From: Streptoalloteichus tenebrarius
Lineage (GTDB): Bacteria > Actinomycetota > Actinomycetes > Mycobacteriales > Pseudonocardiaceae
Direction of reading: 5' to 3'
NCBI RefSeq assembly: GCF_024171885.1
Contig: NZ_JAMTCP010000004.1
Span: 248,001 to 312,000, forward strand
DNA length: 64,000 nt
This document shows positions 17,081 through 26,338 of this stretch, piece by piece. Within the stretch, counting starts at the first letter, position 1; each line of letters starts with the position of its first letter. Made by a program: the position numbers and the translations under genes. The notes below the pieces were generated by a model. The model was not told where the DNA came from. It searched no databases and saw only the letters and a list, made by a program, of their open reading frames with translations.

Positions 17081-18411
17081 GCGAGCTGACCGAGCTGACC
17101 GAGCTGGCACGACAGGTCGTCGACCCCGACACCTACCTGCGCGGGGTGCCGCACGACGCGTTGACCGCGTTGCGGGATCAGGCCCCGGTCCTGCGGTTCC
17201 CCGAACCCGCCGTCGACTCCTGGCCCGCCGGCCCCGGCTTCTGGGCGGTCCTGCGGCACGCCGAGGCCCGCACGGTGCTGCGCACGCCCCGCGTGTTCTC
17301 CTCCCACGCCGGCGCCACCCAGATCCGCGACCCCGCCACCCCCGCCGACCTGGCCTACGTCCGGCGGATGATGCTCAACCTCGACCCGCCCGAACACACC
17401 CGCATCCGGGGGCTGCTCACCGCCGCGTTCACCCCCCGCGCGGTCGCGCGCCTGGAGGAGCGCATCCACCAGCGGGCCCGGCGGCTGGTGCGCGCGGTCA
17501 GCGACCGCGGCGAGTGCGACTTCGCCACCGAGGTCGCCGCCGACCTGCCCCTGTCCACCCTCGCCGACGTCTTCGGCATCCCCGAGTCCGACCGCTGGCT
17601 GATGTACGACTGGAGCAACCGCGTCATCGGCTACCAGGACCACGAGTACGCGGTCAGCGCCGCCTTCGACCCGGCGGGGGCGACCCCGATGGCCCGCGAC
17701 GCGCTCGCCCTGCGCCCCCAGCCCGACGCGCGGGGCCGCATGCCCGACCCGCGCACCCGCTCCGGCATGCCCGACCTGTACGCCTACGCCCACGAGCTGG
17801 GCGAGCACAAGCGCCGCCACCCCGGCGAGGACGTGATGAGCGTGCTGATGCGGCAGGTCGACGCCGAGGGCGGCCGCGTCGACGTCGAGGAGTTCGAGAA
17901 CCTGTTCTGGCTGTTCGCCGTCGCCGGCAACGAGACGCTGCGCAACGGGCTGCCCGGCGGGATGGTCACCCTGCTCACCCACCCCGACGCGCTGGCGCGG
18001 CTGCGCGCCGACCGCGACCTGCTGCCCACCGCCGTGGAGGAGATGCTGCGCTGGTGGACCCCGGTGATGCACTTCCGGCGCACCGCCACCCAGGACGTCG
18101 AGCTGGGCGGGGTGCGCGTCCGCGCCGGCGAGAAGGTCGTGGTGTGGTTCTCCTCGGCCAACCGTGACGAGCGGGTGTTCGCCGACCCCCACACCTTCGA
18201 CCCGGCCCGCCGCCCCAACGACCACCTCACCTTCGGCTACGGCCCGCACTTCTGTCTGGGCGCGCACCTGGCCCGGGTGCAGATGCGGGCCCTGTTCACG
18301 GCCGTGCTCGACCACTGGGCCGAGATCGAGCCGGCCGGCGAGGCGGTGCGGCTGCGCTCGAACTTCCAGAACGGGATCAAGCACCTGCCGATCCGGTTCA
18401 CCCCCCGCTGA
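17077..18411 (+). CDS. Cytochrome P450
   Basis: A 444-aa P450. The heme-binding loop is LTFGYGPHFCLGAHLAR with Cys393. The I-helix has FAVAGNETLRNGLPGG (acid-alcohol pair changed to AGNET), the K-helix has EEMLRW, and MLNLDPPEHTRIR lies before the C helix. The sequence style resembles CYP124/125/142-like enzymes that oxidise sterols or branched lipids, but that assignment is tentative. The gene starts at a GTG overlapping the hydrolase stop. No ferredoxin gene follows, so electrons must come from elsewhere. Confidence 0.93.
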   Translation: MSELTELTELARQVVDPDTYLRGVPHDALTALRDQAPVLRFPEPAVDSWPAGPGFWAVLRHAEARTVLRTPRVFSSHAGATQIRDPATPADLAYVRRMMLNLDPPEHTRIRGLLTAAFTPRAVARLEERIHQRARRLVRAVSDRGECDFATEVAADLPLSTLADVFGIPESDRWLMYDWSNRVIGYQDHEYAVSAAFDPAGATPMARDALALRPQPDARGRMPDPRTRSGMPDLYAYAHELGEHKRRHPGEDVMSVLMRQVDAEGGRVDVEEFENLFWLFAVAGNETLRNGLPGGMVTLLTHPDALARLRADRDLLPTAVEEMLRWWTPVMHFRRTATQDVELGGVRVRAGEKVVVWFSSANRDERVFADPHTFDPARRPNDHLTFGYGPHFCLGAHLARVQMRALFTAVLDHWAEIEPAGEAVRLRSNFQNGIKHLPIRFTPR

Positions 18412-18530
18412 CCACACCCGACACCGGGGGACATCAGGAGGTCGTCGTGTCCGGCGGCCACCCCGCACCTCATCGGAAGCGCGAGCCCACCTCGCTGGCC
18501 CGCGCCTTCGGCGCCTCCAGCGACGCGCCG

Positions 18531-19943
18531 CTACAGCACCTTCGGCTCGGGGTTGCCCACCGCGCGGATCGCCCGCCGCACCGGCACCAGCGACACCAGC
18601 ACGAACCCGACCACGAAGAACACCACCATCGAGATGATCGCCAGCCGGAACGAGCCGGTGGCCTGCCCGACCCCGGCGAACACCAGCGGCCCCAGCCACG
18701 AGGTGGAGCGCTCGCCCACCTCGTACAGCGAGAAGTACTGCGCCTCCCGACCCGGCGGCACCATCTGCGAGAACAACGACCGGGACAACGCGTTGGTCCC
18801 GCCCAGCACCAGCCCGATGCCCACCGCCAGGCCGTAGAACTGGAGCTGCTGCCCGGCCTCGACGAAGTAGGCGGCCCCGACCACCGCGATCCACACCAGC
18901 AGACTGCCCAGGATCGTGCGCCGCGCGCCGAACCGGCGGGCGACCAGACCGTGCAGCACACCGCCGACGAACGCGATGAACTGCACGATCAGGATCGTGG
19001 TGATCAGCACGTCCTCGGCCAGCCGCAGCTCGAACCTGCCGTACTGCCCCGCCACGTTGGCCACGGTGGAGATGCCGTCGGTGTAGATCAGGTAGGCGCC
19101 CAGGAACGCCAGGGTCAACGGGAACCGCCGGGCGGCGCGCAGGGTGGCGCCCAGCTCCCGGAACCCCGCGCCGAGCGTGGCCACGCCCCGCTCCCGCCCG
19201 TGCGGCGGCTGGTGGCGACGCAGCCGCGCCAGCGGCACCAGGGTGAACGCCGCCCACCACAGGCCGGTGGTCACGAAGATGATCCGCACCGCGTCGGCCT
19301 GGCCCAACCCCAACGACTCGTGGGTCAGGAACAGCGCCAACTGCGCCGCCAACGCCACCCCGCCGCCGAGGTAGCCGAACGCCCACCCCCGGGAGGACAC
19401 CGCGTCCCGCTCGTCGGCCGTGGCGATCTCCGGCAGGAACGCGTAGTAGACGACCACCGACGCGCCGAAGCTGATGTTGGCCAGGACGAACAGCACCACG
19501 CCGAGCTGCCAGTCGGCGCCGGCGACCAGGCCCAGCAGCGCCGTGGCCGTGGCGCCGGCGAAGGCGAAGATCCCCAGCATGCGCCGCTTGTTCTGCGTGC
19601 GGTCGGCGATCGCCCCGGTGATCGGCAGCACGAGCACCTGCACCACCGTGGCCACCGACAGCAGGTAGCCCCACAGCGACCCCGCGGGGAAGGAGAGCCC
19701 GAACAGCGACAGGTCGCACTGCCGCAGCGCGTCCCCGCCGGGACACGGGTCGGGGCCGTTGCGGGCGGTGTCGGCCCTGGCGGCGTTCTGCGCCACCGAC
19801 GTCAGGTACAGCGACAGGAACACGGTGACCACCGAGGTGGGAAACACCGAGTTCGCCCAGTCGTACCAGACCCACCCACGCTGCTCGCGCCGTCGTCGCG
19901 CCGCGTCCCGCGTCGGTTGTGGACCCTCGGCCACCGCAGTCAT
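18531..19943 (-). CDS. MFS transporter, UMF1 type
   Basis: A 470-aa transporter with about 12 membrane segments. WVWYDWANSVFPTSVVTVF at the N-terminus, ITGAIADRTQNKRRML and the hydrophilic C-terminal cytoplasmic loops match the UMF1 (Atg22-like) branch of the major facilitator superfamily. An extracytoplasmic loop (about residues 55-80) has two Cys that could form a disulfide. The substrate is unknown; eukaryotic relatives export amino acids from vacuoles. Two 12-bp palindromes lie just upstream. Confidence 0.88.
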   Translation of the reverse strand: MTAVAEGPQPTRDAARRRREQRGWVWYDWANSVFPTSVVTVFLSLYLTSVAQNAARADTARNGPDPCPGGDALRQCDLSLFGLSFPAGSLWGYLLSVATVVQVLVLPITGAIADRTQNKRRMLGIFAFAGATATALLGLVAGADWQLGVVLFVLANISFGASVVVYYAFLPEIATADERDAVSSRGWAFGYLGGGVALAAQLALFLTHESLGLGQADAVRIIFVTTGLWWAAFTLVPLARLRRHQPPHGRERGVATLGAGFRELGATLRAARRFPLTLAFLGAYLIYTDGISTVANVAGQYGRFELRLAEDVLITTILIVQFIAFVGGVLHGLVARRFGARRTILGSLLVWIAVVGAAYFVEAGQQLQFYGLAVGIGLVLGGTNALSRSLFSQMVPPGREAQYFSLYEVGERSTSWLGPLVFAGVGQATGSFRLAIISMVVFFVVGFVLVSLVPVRRAIRAVGNPEPKVL

Positions 19944-19976
19944 CCCGCCTCCTCGCCTTCCGGGCGGACTGTACTG

Positions 19977-20007
19977 ACCCGATCGGGTGATGCGAGGGTG
20001 ATCACCC
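19977..20007. promoter_or_regulatory. Two adjacent 12-bp palindromes upstream of UMF1-type MFS
   Basis: ACCCGATCGGGT (19977-19988) and GGGTGATCACCC (19996-20007) are both perfect palindromes with centres 19 bp apart. They lie 34-64 bp before the transporter start and about 105 bp before the MOSC gene. Paired operators at this spacing would place two repressor dimers on nearly the same face of the helix. The cognate regulator is not adjacent. Confidence 0.55.
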
Positions 20008-20110
20008 GAAACCCGCCCCGACCGCCCCGCCCACCCTGGTTCCCGCTCCCGTGGACACGGCCCTGAAAGACCCGGGCCGTCGGGCGGGCCGGACGACGAG
20101 GATCACCCTC

Positions 20111-20944
20111 GTGGCCAAGGTCCTCGCACTGACCTCCTACCCCGTCAAGGGGTGCGCCGGAATCCCCGTGCCGGACGCGACCGTGACCTGGGCGGGACTC
20201 GCGCACGACCGCAGCTTCATGGTCGTCGACCCCGACGGGGTGTTCCGCAGCCAGCGGCGGGACCGCCGCCTGGCCCTCGTCCGCCCCGAGATCGACGCCG
20301 ACGGCGACCACCTCACCCTCCACGCGCCCGGGATCGCACCGGTGCGCCTGGCCGTCGCGACGACCCCGCCCCGACGCCCGGTGCGCCTGTTCGGCGAGCC
20401 CCTGTGGGGGATCGACCAGGGCGAGGCCGCCGCCGCGTGGCTCACCGAGGTCCTCGGCGCCCCCAGCCGGCTCGTCCGGGTGCCCCCGGACCACGACCGG
20501 GTCGTCCACGGCCACACCCCGGGAACCTCCGGCTACGCCGACAGCAGCCCCCTCCACCTGGTGAGCCTGTCCTCACTCGACGCGCTCAACGAACGCATCA
20601 CCGCGCGCGGCGGCCACCCCGTGCCGATGTCCCGCTTCCGCCCCAACATCGTCGTCGACGGCTGGACCACGCCCCACACCGAGGACCGCCTGCGGCGCGT
20701 GACCATCGGCGAGACCGACCTCGGCTACACCAAACTCGCCATCCGCTGCGCCGTCACCCTGGTCGACCAGGACACCGGGGCGAAAAGCGGCCCGGAGCCC
20801 TTGCGCACCCTGGCCACCTACCGCCGCGCCAGTCAGGGCGGCGTCGCCTTCGGCGTCAAGTTCGCCGTGCTCCGCCCGGGCAAGCTGTCGGTGGGGGACG
20901 AGGTCACCATCACCGCCTGGGGCGACTCCGAACTGCTCGACTGA
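20111..20944 (+). CDS. MOSC-domain molybdenum-cofactor protein (YcbX/mARC type)
   Basis: A 277-aa protein with an N-terminal MOSC beta-barrel (VLALTSYPVKGCAG, then AGLAHDRSFMVVDPDG) and a MOSC domain ending LSVGDEV. The segment IRCAVTLVDQDTG contains Cys213, the expected molybdenum ligand in the mARC/YcbX family. These proteins reduce N-hydroxylated compounds such as 6-hydroxylaminopurine using an external electron donor. No fused ferredoxin domain is present here. A GTG start (20111) is used; nothing conserved lies upstream. Confidence 0.87.
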   Translation: MAKVLALTSYPVKGCAGIPVPDATVTWAGLAHDRSFMVVDPDGVFRSQRRDRRLALVRPEIDADGDHLTLHAPGIAPVRLAVATTPPRRPVRLFGEPLWGIDQGEAAAAWLTEVLGAPSRLVRVPPDHDRVVHGHTPGTSGYADSSPLHLVSLSSLDALNERITARGGHPVPMSRFRPNIVVDGWTTPHTEDRLRRVTIGETDLGYTKLAIRCAVTLVDQDTGAKSGPEPLRTLATYRRASQGGVAFGVKFAVLRPGKLSVGDEVTITAWGDSELLD

Positions 20945-21366
20945 CCCGGACCGCGCACCGGGGCGACCTCGCGGGGCTCACGTCGCGCGCCCCGTGATCC
21001 CGGGCCGGAGGACAGGGCGGCACCCCGCTCGACCAGCGGACTTTGATCATGCTCGGCCCCAGCCTCGCTGATCAGCGAGGACCTTGGCCCGCGCGCCCGG
21101 GAACCGTCCCCCTCGACGACCAGGCCTCGGCGTGGCTGGGCGACAACGTCCTCGGGCGAGGACGACATCGCCCAGGACCGAAGCGACCTCGCCAAGATCC
21201 ACCGCGTCCACAACATCCCGGCCGGCATGGGCCGGTGCCGCGCTCCTGGCCGTCGAGGGCCGCCCGACGCCGACCTGCCCCGACCGCACCATCCGAGTCC
21301 AGCGCCGAGCAGCTCCTCCCGGCCGACCTGCGCCCCTAGGTCTGACCAGGCTCACGCTGACCGCGC
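20945..21366. other. Intergenic stretch, possible decayed sequence
   Basis: About 420 bp between convergent genes. Frames on both strands are broken and do not resemble any protein family I know. Inverted repeats such as CCTCGCTGATCAGCGAGG (21062-21079) are present and one could serve as terminator. I do not see a gene. Confidence 0.45.
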
Positions 21367-22152
21367 TCACACCGCCGCAGGCCAGGAACCCCGGGACCGC
21401 AGCACCGAGCGCAACAGGTCCGGCCGGTCGGTCACCAGCCCGTCCACGCCCATGTCCAGCAACTCCACCATCTCCGCCTCGGAGTCCACCGTCCACACGT
21501 GGACCTCCAGACCCCACCGGTGCGCCACCCGCACGAACGACCGGTCCACCACGGTCAACCGGCCGTGCCGGCGCGGGACCTGCGCCAACGCGCCGCGCAC
21601 CGCCCGCCGCAACGGCAGACCCCCCAGCCGCGCGCCGGCCCACAGCGCGCCCACCGAGCGCGGCCCCAGCGACGTCAGCAACCGCGGCCCGCCCAGCCGC
21701 CGCAACCGGGTCAACCGCCGCTCGTCGAACGACGCCAGACACACCCGGGCCCACGCGCCCGTGCGCCGCAGCACCTCCACCACCGGCTCCACCGCCGCGT
21801 CGGACTTCACGTCGACGTTCAGCCGCGCCTCGGGCAGCTCCTCCAACAGGTCCGTCAACCGGCACACCGGCTCCCGCCCCGCGACCCGCGCGCCCGACAC
21901 CGCACGCCACGGCAGCCGCGCCACCTCGCCCCGCCCGTCGGTGGTGCGGTCCAACACCGGGTCGTGGTGAACCACCACCACCCCGTCCGCGGTCGCGTGG
22001 ACGTCGGTCTCCAGGTAGTGGTAGCCCTCGGCGACCGCGCGACGGAACGCGCTCAACGCGTTCTCCATCCCCGCCAGGTCGTCGACGTGCCAGCCGCGGT
22101 GGGCGAAGGCACGGGGGTGCGGTCCGTCGAGGTAGGCGTGGCGGGTCGGCAC
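21367..22152 (-). CDS. Glycerophosphodiester phosphodiesterase
   Basis: A 261-aa GDPD enzyme with the family signature: FAHRGWHVDDLAGMENALSA at 14-33 (catalytic His-Arg-Gly and Glu-Asn), ETDVHATADGVVVVHHD (metal-binding Glu/Asp and second His) and LNVDVK. It hydrolyses glycerophosphodiesters to glycerol-3-phosphate and an alcohol. No signal peptide is seen, so it should be cytosolic. The GTG start in front of PTRHAYLDGPHPRAF fits the usual length. Confidence 0.9.
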   Translation of the reverse strand: MPTRHAYLDGPHPRAFAHRGWHVDDLAGMENALSAFRRAVAEGYHYLETDVHATADGVVVVHHDPVLDRTTDGRGEVARLPWRAVSGARVAGREPVCRLTDLLEELPEARLNVDVKSDAAVEPVVEVLRRTGAWARVCLASFDERRLTRLRRLGGPRLLTSLGPRSVGALWAGARLGGLPLRRAVRGALAQVPRRHGRLTVVDRSFVRVAHRWGLEVHVWTVDSEAEMVELLDMGVDGLVTDRPDLLRSVLRSRGSWPAAV

Positions 22153-22277
22153 GGTGAACCAGTCTGCCCGAACCGGTGATCCTCCGCCCCCTCCCCTCAA
22201 GATCAACCACCTGGGTGGTCCCGGTGGTGGCGTGGCGTTCGTCGTGACCGGCGGGTAGCCGGATAACGTCGCGCCCC

Positions 22278-22637
22278 ATGGACGTGGCGGCCGACACGAC
22301 GTTCCCGTCGACTCGCCGGCAGGCCCGGCACTGCGCCTGGTGCGGGCAACGGCTCCCACACGGCAACCGGGTGGGGCGACCCCGCCGGTACTGCGGGCAA
22401 CCCTGCCGACAGCGCGCCTACGAGCAGCGCGCGGCGGTCCAACGCGGCGGACTGCCCGAGGACGCGGTCGTGCTCTCCGCCGTGGAGCTGGCCGACCTCC
22501 AGGACCGGGTGTTCCAGCTCCGCTGCGCGGCCGAGGACGTGGTCACCGCCGCCGAGGACGGGGCCAGCCGCGACGAGCTGCGCCACATGGCGGCCGGCCT
22601 CGCCGAGGCGGCGCACCGGCTGGAACGGCTGCGGTAG
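22278..22637 (+). CDS. Small zinc-finger protein with helical tail
   Basis: A 119-aa protein. Residues 18-50 form a likely treble-clef or zinc-ribbon site: CAWCGQRL, then RPRRYCGQPCRQRAYEQR, giving four Cys in C-x2-C...C-x3-C spacing. The remainder is an amphipathic helix pair rich in Ala/Glu/Leu. Proteins of this type are common in actinomycetes and uncharacterised; nucleic-acid binding is plausible. GATAAC lies 12 nt before the ATG, suggesting a leaderless transcript. A distantly similar finger heads the coiled-coil protein at 61838-63007. Confidence 0.75.
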   Translation: MDVAADTTFPSTRRQARHCAWCGQRLPHGNRVGRPRRYCGQPCRQRAYEQRAAVQRGGLPEDAVVLSAVELADLQDRVFQLRCAAEDVVTAAEDGASRDELRHMAAGLAEAAHRLERLR

Positions 22638-22736
22638 GACGACGGACAGCGGCGGCGGGACGGGCCGCATTCCGCGGCTTGCCCACGGCCGCGCCGGCCG
22701 GCGACCATGTCGACCGGCGGCGAGGAGGAGCAGCAG

Positions 22737-24821
22737 GTGACCGACGCGCCAGACCTGCGCGACAACGGCTGCCCCCAGGTCGTGTTCCACGACCAGGTGG
22801 GCTGGCCCCAGGACGAGGACCCCGCACTGCCGCGCCAGGTGTTGCAGTGCGCCACCGTCGGCTTCGGCGTCACCGACGCGCTCGGGCGACTGCGCTGGGC
22901 CAACCCCGCGCTCGCCGAGCTGCTGCGGCTGCCGCTGGAACAGGTCGTGGGGCGGTCACTGCCCGCGCTGCTGCCCGGCGTGCCCGACGGCCCGCACGAG
23001 GCCACCGCGGTGCTGGCCCCCACCCACGCCGACGACGGCCACCGCTGGCTGGAGATCACCTGCGCCCGGCTGGATCCCCAGGGCCTGCTCTACACCGTCG
23101 TCGACGTCACCCAGTGGCGCGACCGGGAGCTGGAGGCCTCCCAGCAGGCCCAGTCCCTGCACCGCGCCCAGGTGCTGGGCCGCATGGGCAACTGGGAGTG
23201 GTTCATCGCCGAGGACCGCGTGGTGTGGTCCGACGCCCTGCTGGAGATGCTCGGCTTCCCACCCGGCACCGAGCTGGACTACGCCAGCTACACCACCCTC
23301 ATCCACCCCGAGGACTTCGTCGTCGTCGAGGACGCCCTCCAACGCTCGCTGCGCACCGGGGAGCGCTTCACCTACACCCACCGCATGCTCATGGCCGACC
23401 GCCGCACCGAACGGATCTTCGAGTGCTACGGCGAGGTCATCACCGACCCCGACGGCGTGCCCGTGCGGATGCTGGGCACCGCCCACGACATCACCCAGGC
23501 CTACCGGCTGCACGCCGAGCTGCTGCGCATGGCCGAGGAGGACCCGCTCACCGGCCTGCCCAACCGGCGCGCCCTGACCAGGGAGCTGGAGCGGCAGCTC
23601 GCCACCGGCGGCCACGGCACCCTGCTGCTGCTGGACCTGGACAACTTCAAGGACGTCAACGACCTGCGCGGCCACGCCGTGGGCGACCGCGTCATGCGGC
23701 TGCTCGCCAGCACCCTGCGCGAGCACCTCGACGACGACCAGATGATCGCCCGGCTGGGCGGTGACGAGTTCGCCGTGGTGCTGCCCGGCGCCAGCGTCGC
23801 CGACGGCAAGGAGGCCGCCGAGCACCTCTCCGCCGCCGTGGCCGCGCTGCCCGTGGCCGCCGCCGGCGCCACCACCAGGATGACCGTCAGCGTCGGCGTG
23901 GCCCAGTACAGCCGCGGCGACGGCTGGGAGGGCGTGCTCGCCAACGCCGACCTGGCCCTGTACGCGTCGAAGTCCGCCGGCCGCAACCGCGTCACGGTCT
24001 ACGAGAGCGGCTACTACGACGACACCGCCAAACGCGTCTCGGTGCTGGACCGTGTGCGCGCCGCGCTGGAGAACGGTGGGCTGGCGCTGCACGCGATGCC
24101 CATGGTCGACCTGCGCGACGGCCGGGTCGTCGGCCACGAGCTGCTGCTGCGGCTGGAGGACGGGCAGCTCCCCGCGCCGGGCCCGGCCGAGTTCCTGCCC
24201 GCCGCCGAGCGCTCCGACCTGGTGCTGGAGATCGACCGGTGGGTGCTGGGCCAGGCCATCGACGCCCTGGTCGCCCACCCCGACCCGGAGCTGCGGTTCG
24301 ACGTCAACGTCTCCGGCCGCACCCTGGAGGACCCCGACTTCGCCTGCTTCGTGCTGGACCGGCTGGCCCACGCCGGGGTCACCCCCGGCCGGCTGGGGCT
24401 GGAGATCACCGAGACCGCGGCGGTGACCAACCTCGACGCCGCCCAGGTGCTGGCCCGCCGGCTGCGCGCGGCCGGCTGCCGCATCACCCTGGACGACTTC
24501 GGGTCGGGCTTCGGCTCGTTCGTGCACCTCAAGCACCTGCCGATCACCGGGCTGAAGATCGACGGCGAGTTCGTGCGCGGCATCGACGACGGGCACAGGG
24601 ACGCCGTGCTGGTCACCGGCATGATCGAGATCGCCCGGGGTCTGGGCCTGTCCGCCGTGGCCGAGTGGGTGGAACGGCCCTCGCAGGTCGAGGCGCTGCG
24701 CCGGCTCGGCGTCACCGTCGCCCAGGGCTTCCACCTCGGCCGCGCCCGTCCACTCAGGACGCTGCTGGTGCCGCCGAACGGCGCATTGTCCACACCGGCG
24801 GGCACCCACCAGGATCGATGA
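22737..24821 (+). CDS. PAS-PAS-GGDEF-EAL cyclic-di-GMP protein
   Basis: A 694-aa cytosolic protein with two PAS domains (about 35-130 and 145-260), a GGDEF domain (canonical RLGGDEF at 339-345) and an EAL domain (about 435-675). The EAL motif reads ELL starting at Glu468, but the other metal and substrate residues look present: DVNVSG, EITETA, LDDFGSGFGSF, LKIDGEF, AEWVE and VAQGF. Both synthesis and degradation of c-di-GMP are therefore possible; no RxxD inhibitory site precedes GGDEF. The GTG at 22737 is chosen because GAGGAGGAG (22722-22730) is spaced correctly. Confidence 0.93.
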   Translation: MTDAPDLRDNGCPQVVFHDQVGWPQDEDPALPRQVLQCATVGFGVTDALGRLRWANPALAELLRLPLEQVVGRSLPALLPGVPDGPHEATAVLAPTHADDGHRWLEITCARLDPQGLLYTVVDVTQWRDRELEASQQAQSLHRAQVLGRMGNWEWFIAEDRVVWSDALLEMLGFPPGTELDYASYTTLIHPEDFVVVEDALQRSLRTGERFTYTHRMLMADRRTERIFECYGEVITDPDGVPVRMLGTAHDITQAYRLHAELLRMAEEDPLTGLPNRRALTRELERQLATGGHGTLLLLDLDNFKDVNDLRGHAVGDRVMRLLASTLREHLDDDQMIARLGGDEFAVVLPGASVADGKEAAEHLSAAVAALPVAAAGATTRMTVSVGVAQYSRGDGWEGVLANADLALYASKSAGRNRVTVYESGYYDDTAKRVSVLDRVRAALENGGLALHAMPMVDLRDGRVVGHELLLRLEDGQLPAPGPAEFLPAAERSDLVLEIDRWVLGQAIDALVAHPDPELRFDVNVSGRTLEDPDFACFVLDRLAHAGVTPGRLGLEITETAAVTNLDAAQVLARRLRAAGCRITLDDFGSGFGSFVHLKHLPITGLKIDGEFVRGIDDGHRDAVLVTGMIEIARGLGLSAVAEWVERPSQVEALRRLGVTVAQGFHLGRARPLRTLLVPPNGALSTPAGTHQDR

Positions 24822-24858
24822 CCGTCCGTCTTCCCCGCCACGCCCCCCGGGAGTGCTC

Positions 24859-25602
24859 GTGACCCCCCAGGCGCCCGTGCGCGGCCTGCGCCGCGCCGAC
24901 CTGCTCACCGACGACCCGGCCGGCGCGGCGGCGTTCTGGTCCGACCTGTTCGGGTGGGTGGTGCTCACCCCGCTCGGGCAGGAGCTGGCCTGCTGGGTGG
25001 GCGAGCGCCAGGTGGCGACCTGCCGGCGGCCGGGGCCGGGGGAGCGCCCCGGCTGGCACGTGGTCTTCGGCGGGGCGCGCGGCGAGCACGGGTCGCTGAC
25101 CGGCCCGGCCGGCGCGGTGGCCGGCCACGACCCCGGGCGGGTGCGGCATGGGCCGTGGGCGCCCGCCCCGCGCCACGGCGAGCCCTGTTGGGTGGAGCTG
25201 CGGGTCGCCGACGGGCCGGACGCGCAGGCCTGCGACGGCTTCTGGGCCGGTGAGCTGGGCTGGGAGGTGCGGGCCGGCGGCGTGGACGGCTCGCACGAGC
25301 CCCGCGCGGTCTACTGGCTGGAGGAGCGCGCGGTCACCGGCCGGGCCGCGCCCGGGCCCTGGCAGGCGGGCCACCCGGGCGCGGGCTGGATGTGCTTCTT
25401 CGCGGTGACGGATCTGGACGTGGCCGCGCGGCGGTGCGCCGAGCTGGGTGGCCAGGTCATGGGCGCCCCGGCGGAGGCCGCGCTCGGCCGGGTGTGCGTG
25501 GTGGCCGACCCCGGCGGCGCGGTGTGCACGCTGGTGGAACGCCCGCGGGGCTGGGGCGGCGCGCTCCAGGTCCGGGACGGTTCCGCGCTCGGCGTCCGCT
25601 GA
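24859..25602 (+). CDS. VOC-superfamily protein, two glyoxalase-like domains
   Basis: A 247-aa protein built from two tandem vicinal-oxygen-chelate modules: RRADLLTDDPAGAAAFWSDL then FGWVV, and GEPCWVELRVADGPDAQACD followed by FWAGELGWEV. Actinomycete proteins of this kind are often annotated as hydroxylases or bleomycin-resistance-like proteins; the function is not known. The GTG at 24859 is used because GGGAG lies 6 nt before it. It lies 37 bp after the GGDEF-EAL gene on the same strand. Confidence 0.8.
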   Translation: MTPQAPVRGLRRADLLTDDPAGAAAFWSDLFGWVVLTPLGQELACWVGERQVATCRRPGPGERPGWHVVFGGARGEHGSLTGPAGAVAGHDPGRVRHGPWAPAPRHGEPCWVELRVADGPDAQACDGFWAGELGWEVRAGGVDGSHEPRAVYWLEERAVTGRAAPGPWQAGHPGAGWMCFFAVTDLDVAARRCAELGGQVMGAPAEAALGRVCVVADPGGAVCTLVERPRGWGGALQVRDGSALGVR

Positions 25603-25650
25603 CCCCGGTTTCTGTCGGTTTCTGTCGGGGTGTGCGACCACACTGGCCGC

Positions 25651-26070
25651 ATGAGCCGTGTGGTGGGGCGGACCAGAGACGCCGGGTTCCAGATCGGGGT
25701 GTCCCGCACCCTGCCGCACGCGCGGGAGCGGGTGTGGGCGTTCCTGACCAGCCCGGAGGGCCTGGCCCTGTGGTTGGGGGAGGGCGCGCGCCTGGAGGGC
25801 GTCGGCGCGGAGTACCGGACCGAGGACGGCACCGTGGGCGAGGTGCGTGGCCTGCGCGAGCACGACCGGGTGCGGGTGACCTGGCGGCCGGCGGACTGGG
25901 ACCACGAGACGACCGTGCAGGTCGCCGTGCGCGGGGACGACCGCACGATGCTGCGCTTCCACCAGGAGCGGCTGGCCGACGCCGAGGAGCGGGAACGCCA
26001 GCGCGCCCACTGGCAGCGGGTGATGGACCAGGTCGCCGCCGCCCTGGACCCCCTCGACGCCCGAGGCTGA
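25651..26070 (+). CDS. SRPBCC/AHSA1-type protein
   Basis: A 139-aa START-like (SRPBCC) protein: VSRTLPHARERVWAFLTSPE, LALWLGEGARLE and VRVTWRPADWDHETTVQVAV follow the AHSA1 pattern. Such proteins bind hydrophobic ligands or act as Hsp90 activator-like modules. No cofactor or catalytic residue can be assigned. The N-terminus begins right after a short spacer containing a direct repeat CGGTTTCTGT (25606-25625). Confidence 0.8.
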   Translation: MSRVVGRTRDAGFQIGVSRTLPHARERVWAFLTSPEGLALWLGEGARLEGVGAEYRTEDGTVGEVRGLREHDRVRVTWRPADWDHETTVQVAVRGDDRTMLRFHQERLADAEERERQRAHWQRVMDQVAAALDPLDARG

Positions 26071-26227
26071 GCCGTCCTGACCCGGGGGAGGGTGCCGACG
26101 GACCGGCCCGACCGCTGGAGGCCGTCGCGCGCGTGGCCGCCGTGTCCTGTCCTCCCTGCTCGGCGGTGGGGACCGCGGGCGGTCGATCTTCCGCGGCCCC
26201 CACCGCCGACACCTGACGCCCGGCCTG

Positions 26228-26338
26228 CTACTCCTCGTCCTCGGCGTCAGCCGCGACGAAGCAGATGCAGATGGTCTGCGGAGTCACCTCCGCCTCGCTG
26301 GGCGTCACTTCCTCGAACGGGTCGCATGAGAAATTCAT
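26228..26338 (-). CDS. 36-aa acidic Cys-containing peptide, RiPP-precursor-like
   Basis: A 37-codon frame opens MNFSCDPFEEVTPSEAEVTP and closes TICICFVAADAEDEE. An excellent ribosome site, AGGAGGTG, precedes the ATG by 5 nt, which argues strongly for translation. It is very acidic (10 Asp/Glu) with three Cys, two in CIC, and is convergent to the SRPBCC gene. The acidic, helix-prone first half and compact TICICF segment resemble precursors of ribosomally made modified peptides. No modifying enzyme gene lies beside it, so that reading is inference. Confidence 0.6.
   Translation of the reverse strand: MNFSCDPFEEVTPSEAEVTPQTICICFVAADAEDEE

Noticed and set aside
18447-18530. GTG with AGGAGG ribosome-like site after the P450 gene, first thought to be a ferredoxin or peptide gene
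   Set aside because: The frame runs on for more than 500 codons antisense to the conserved UMF1-type transporter and lacks Cys clusters or any family resemblance.
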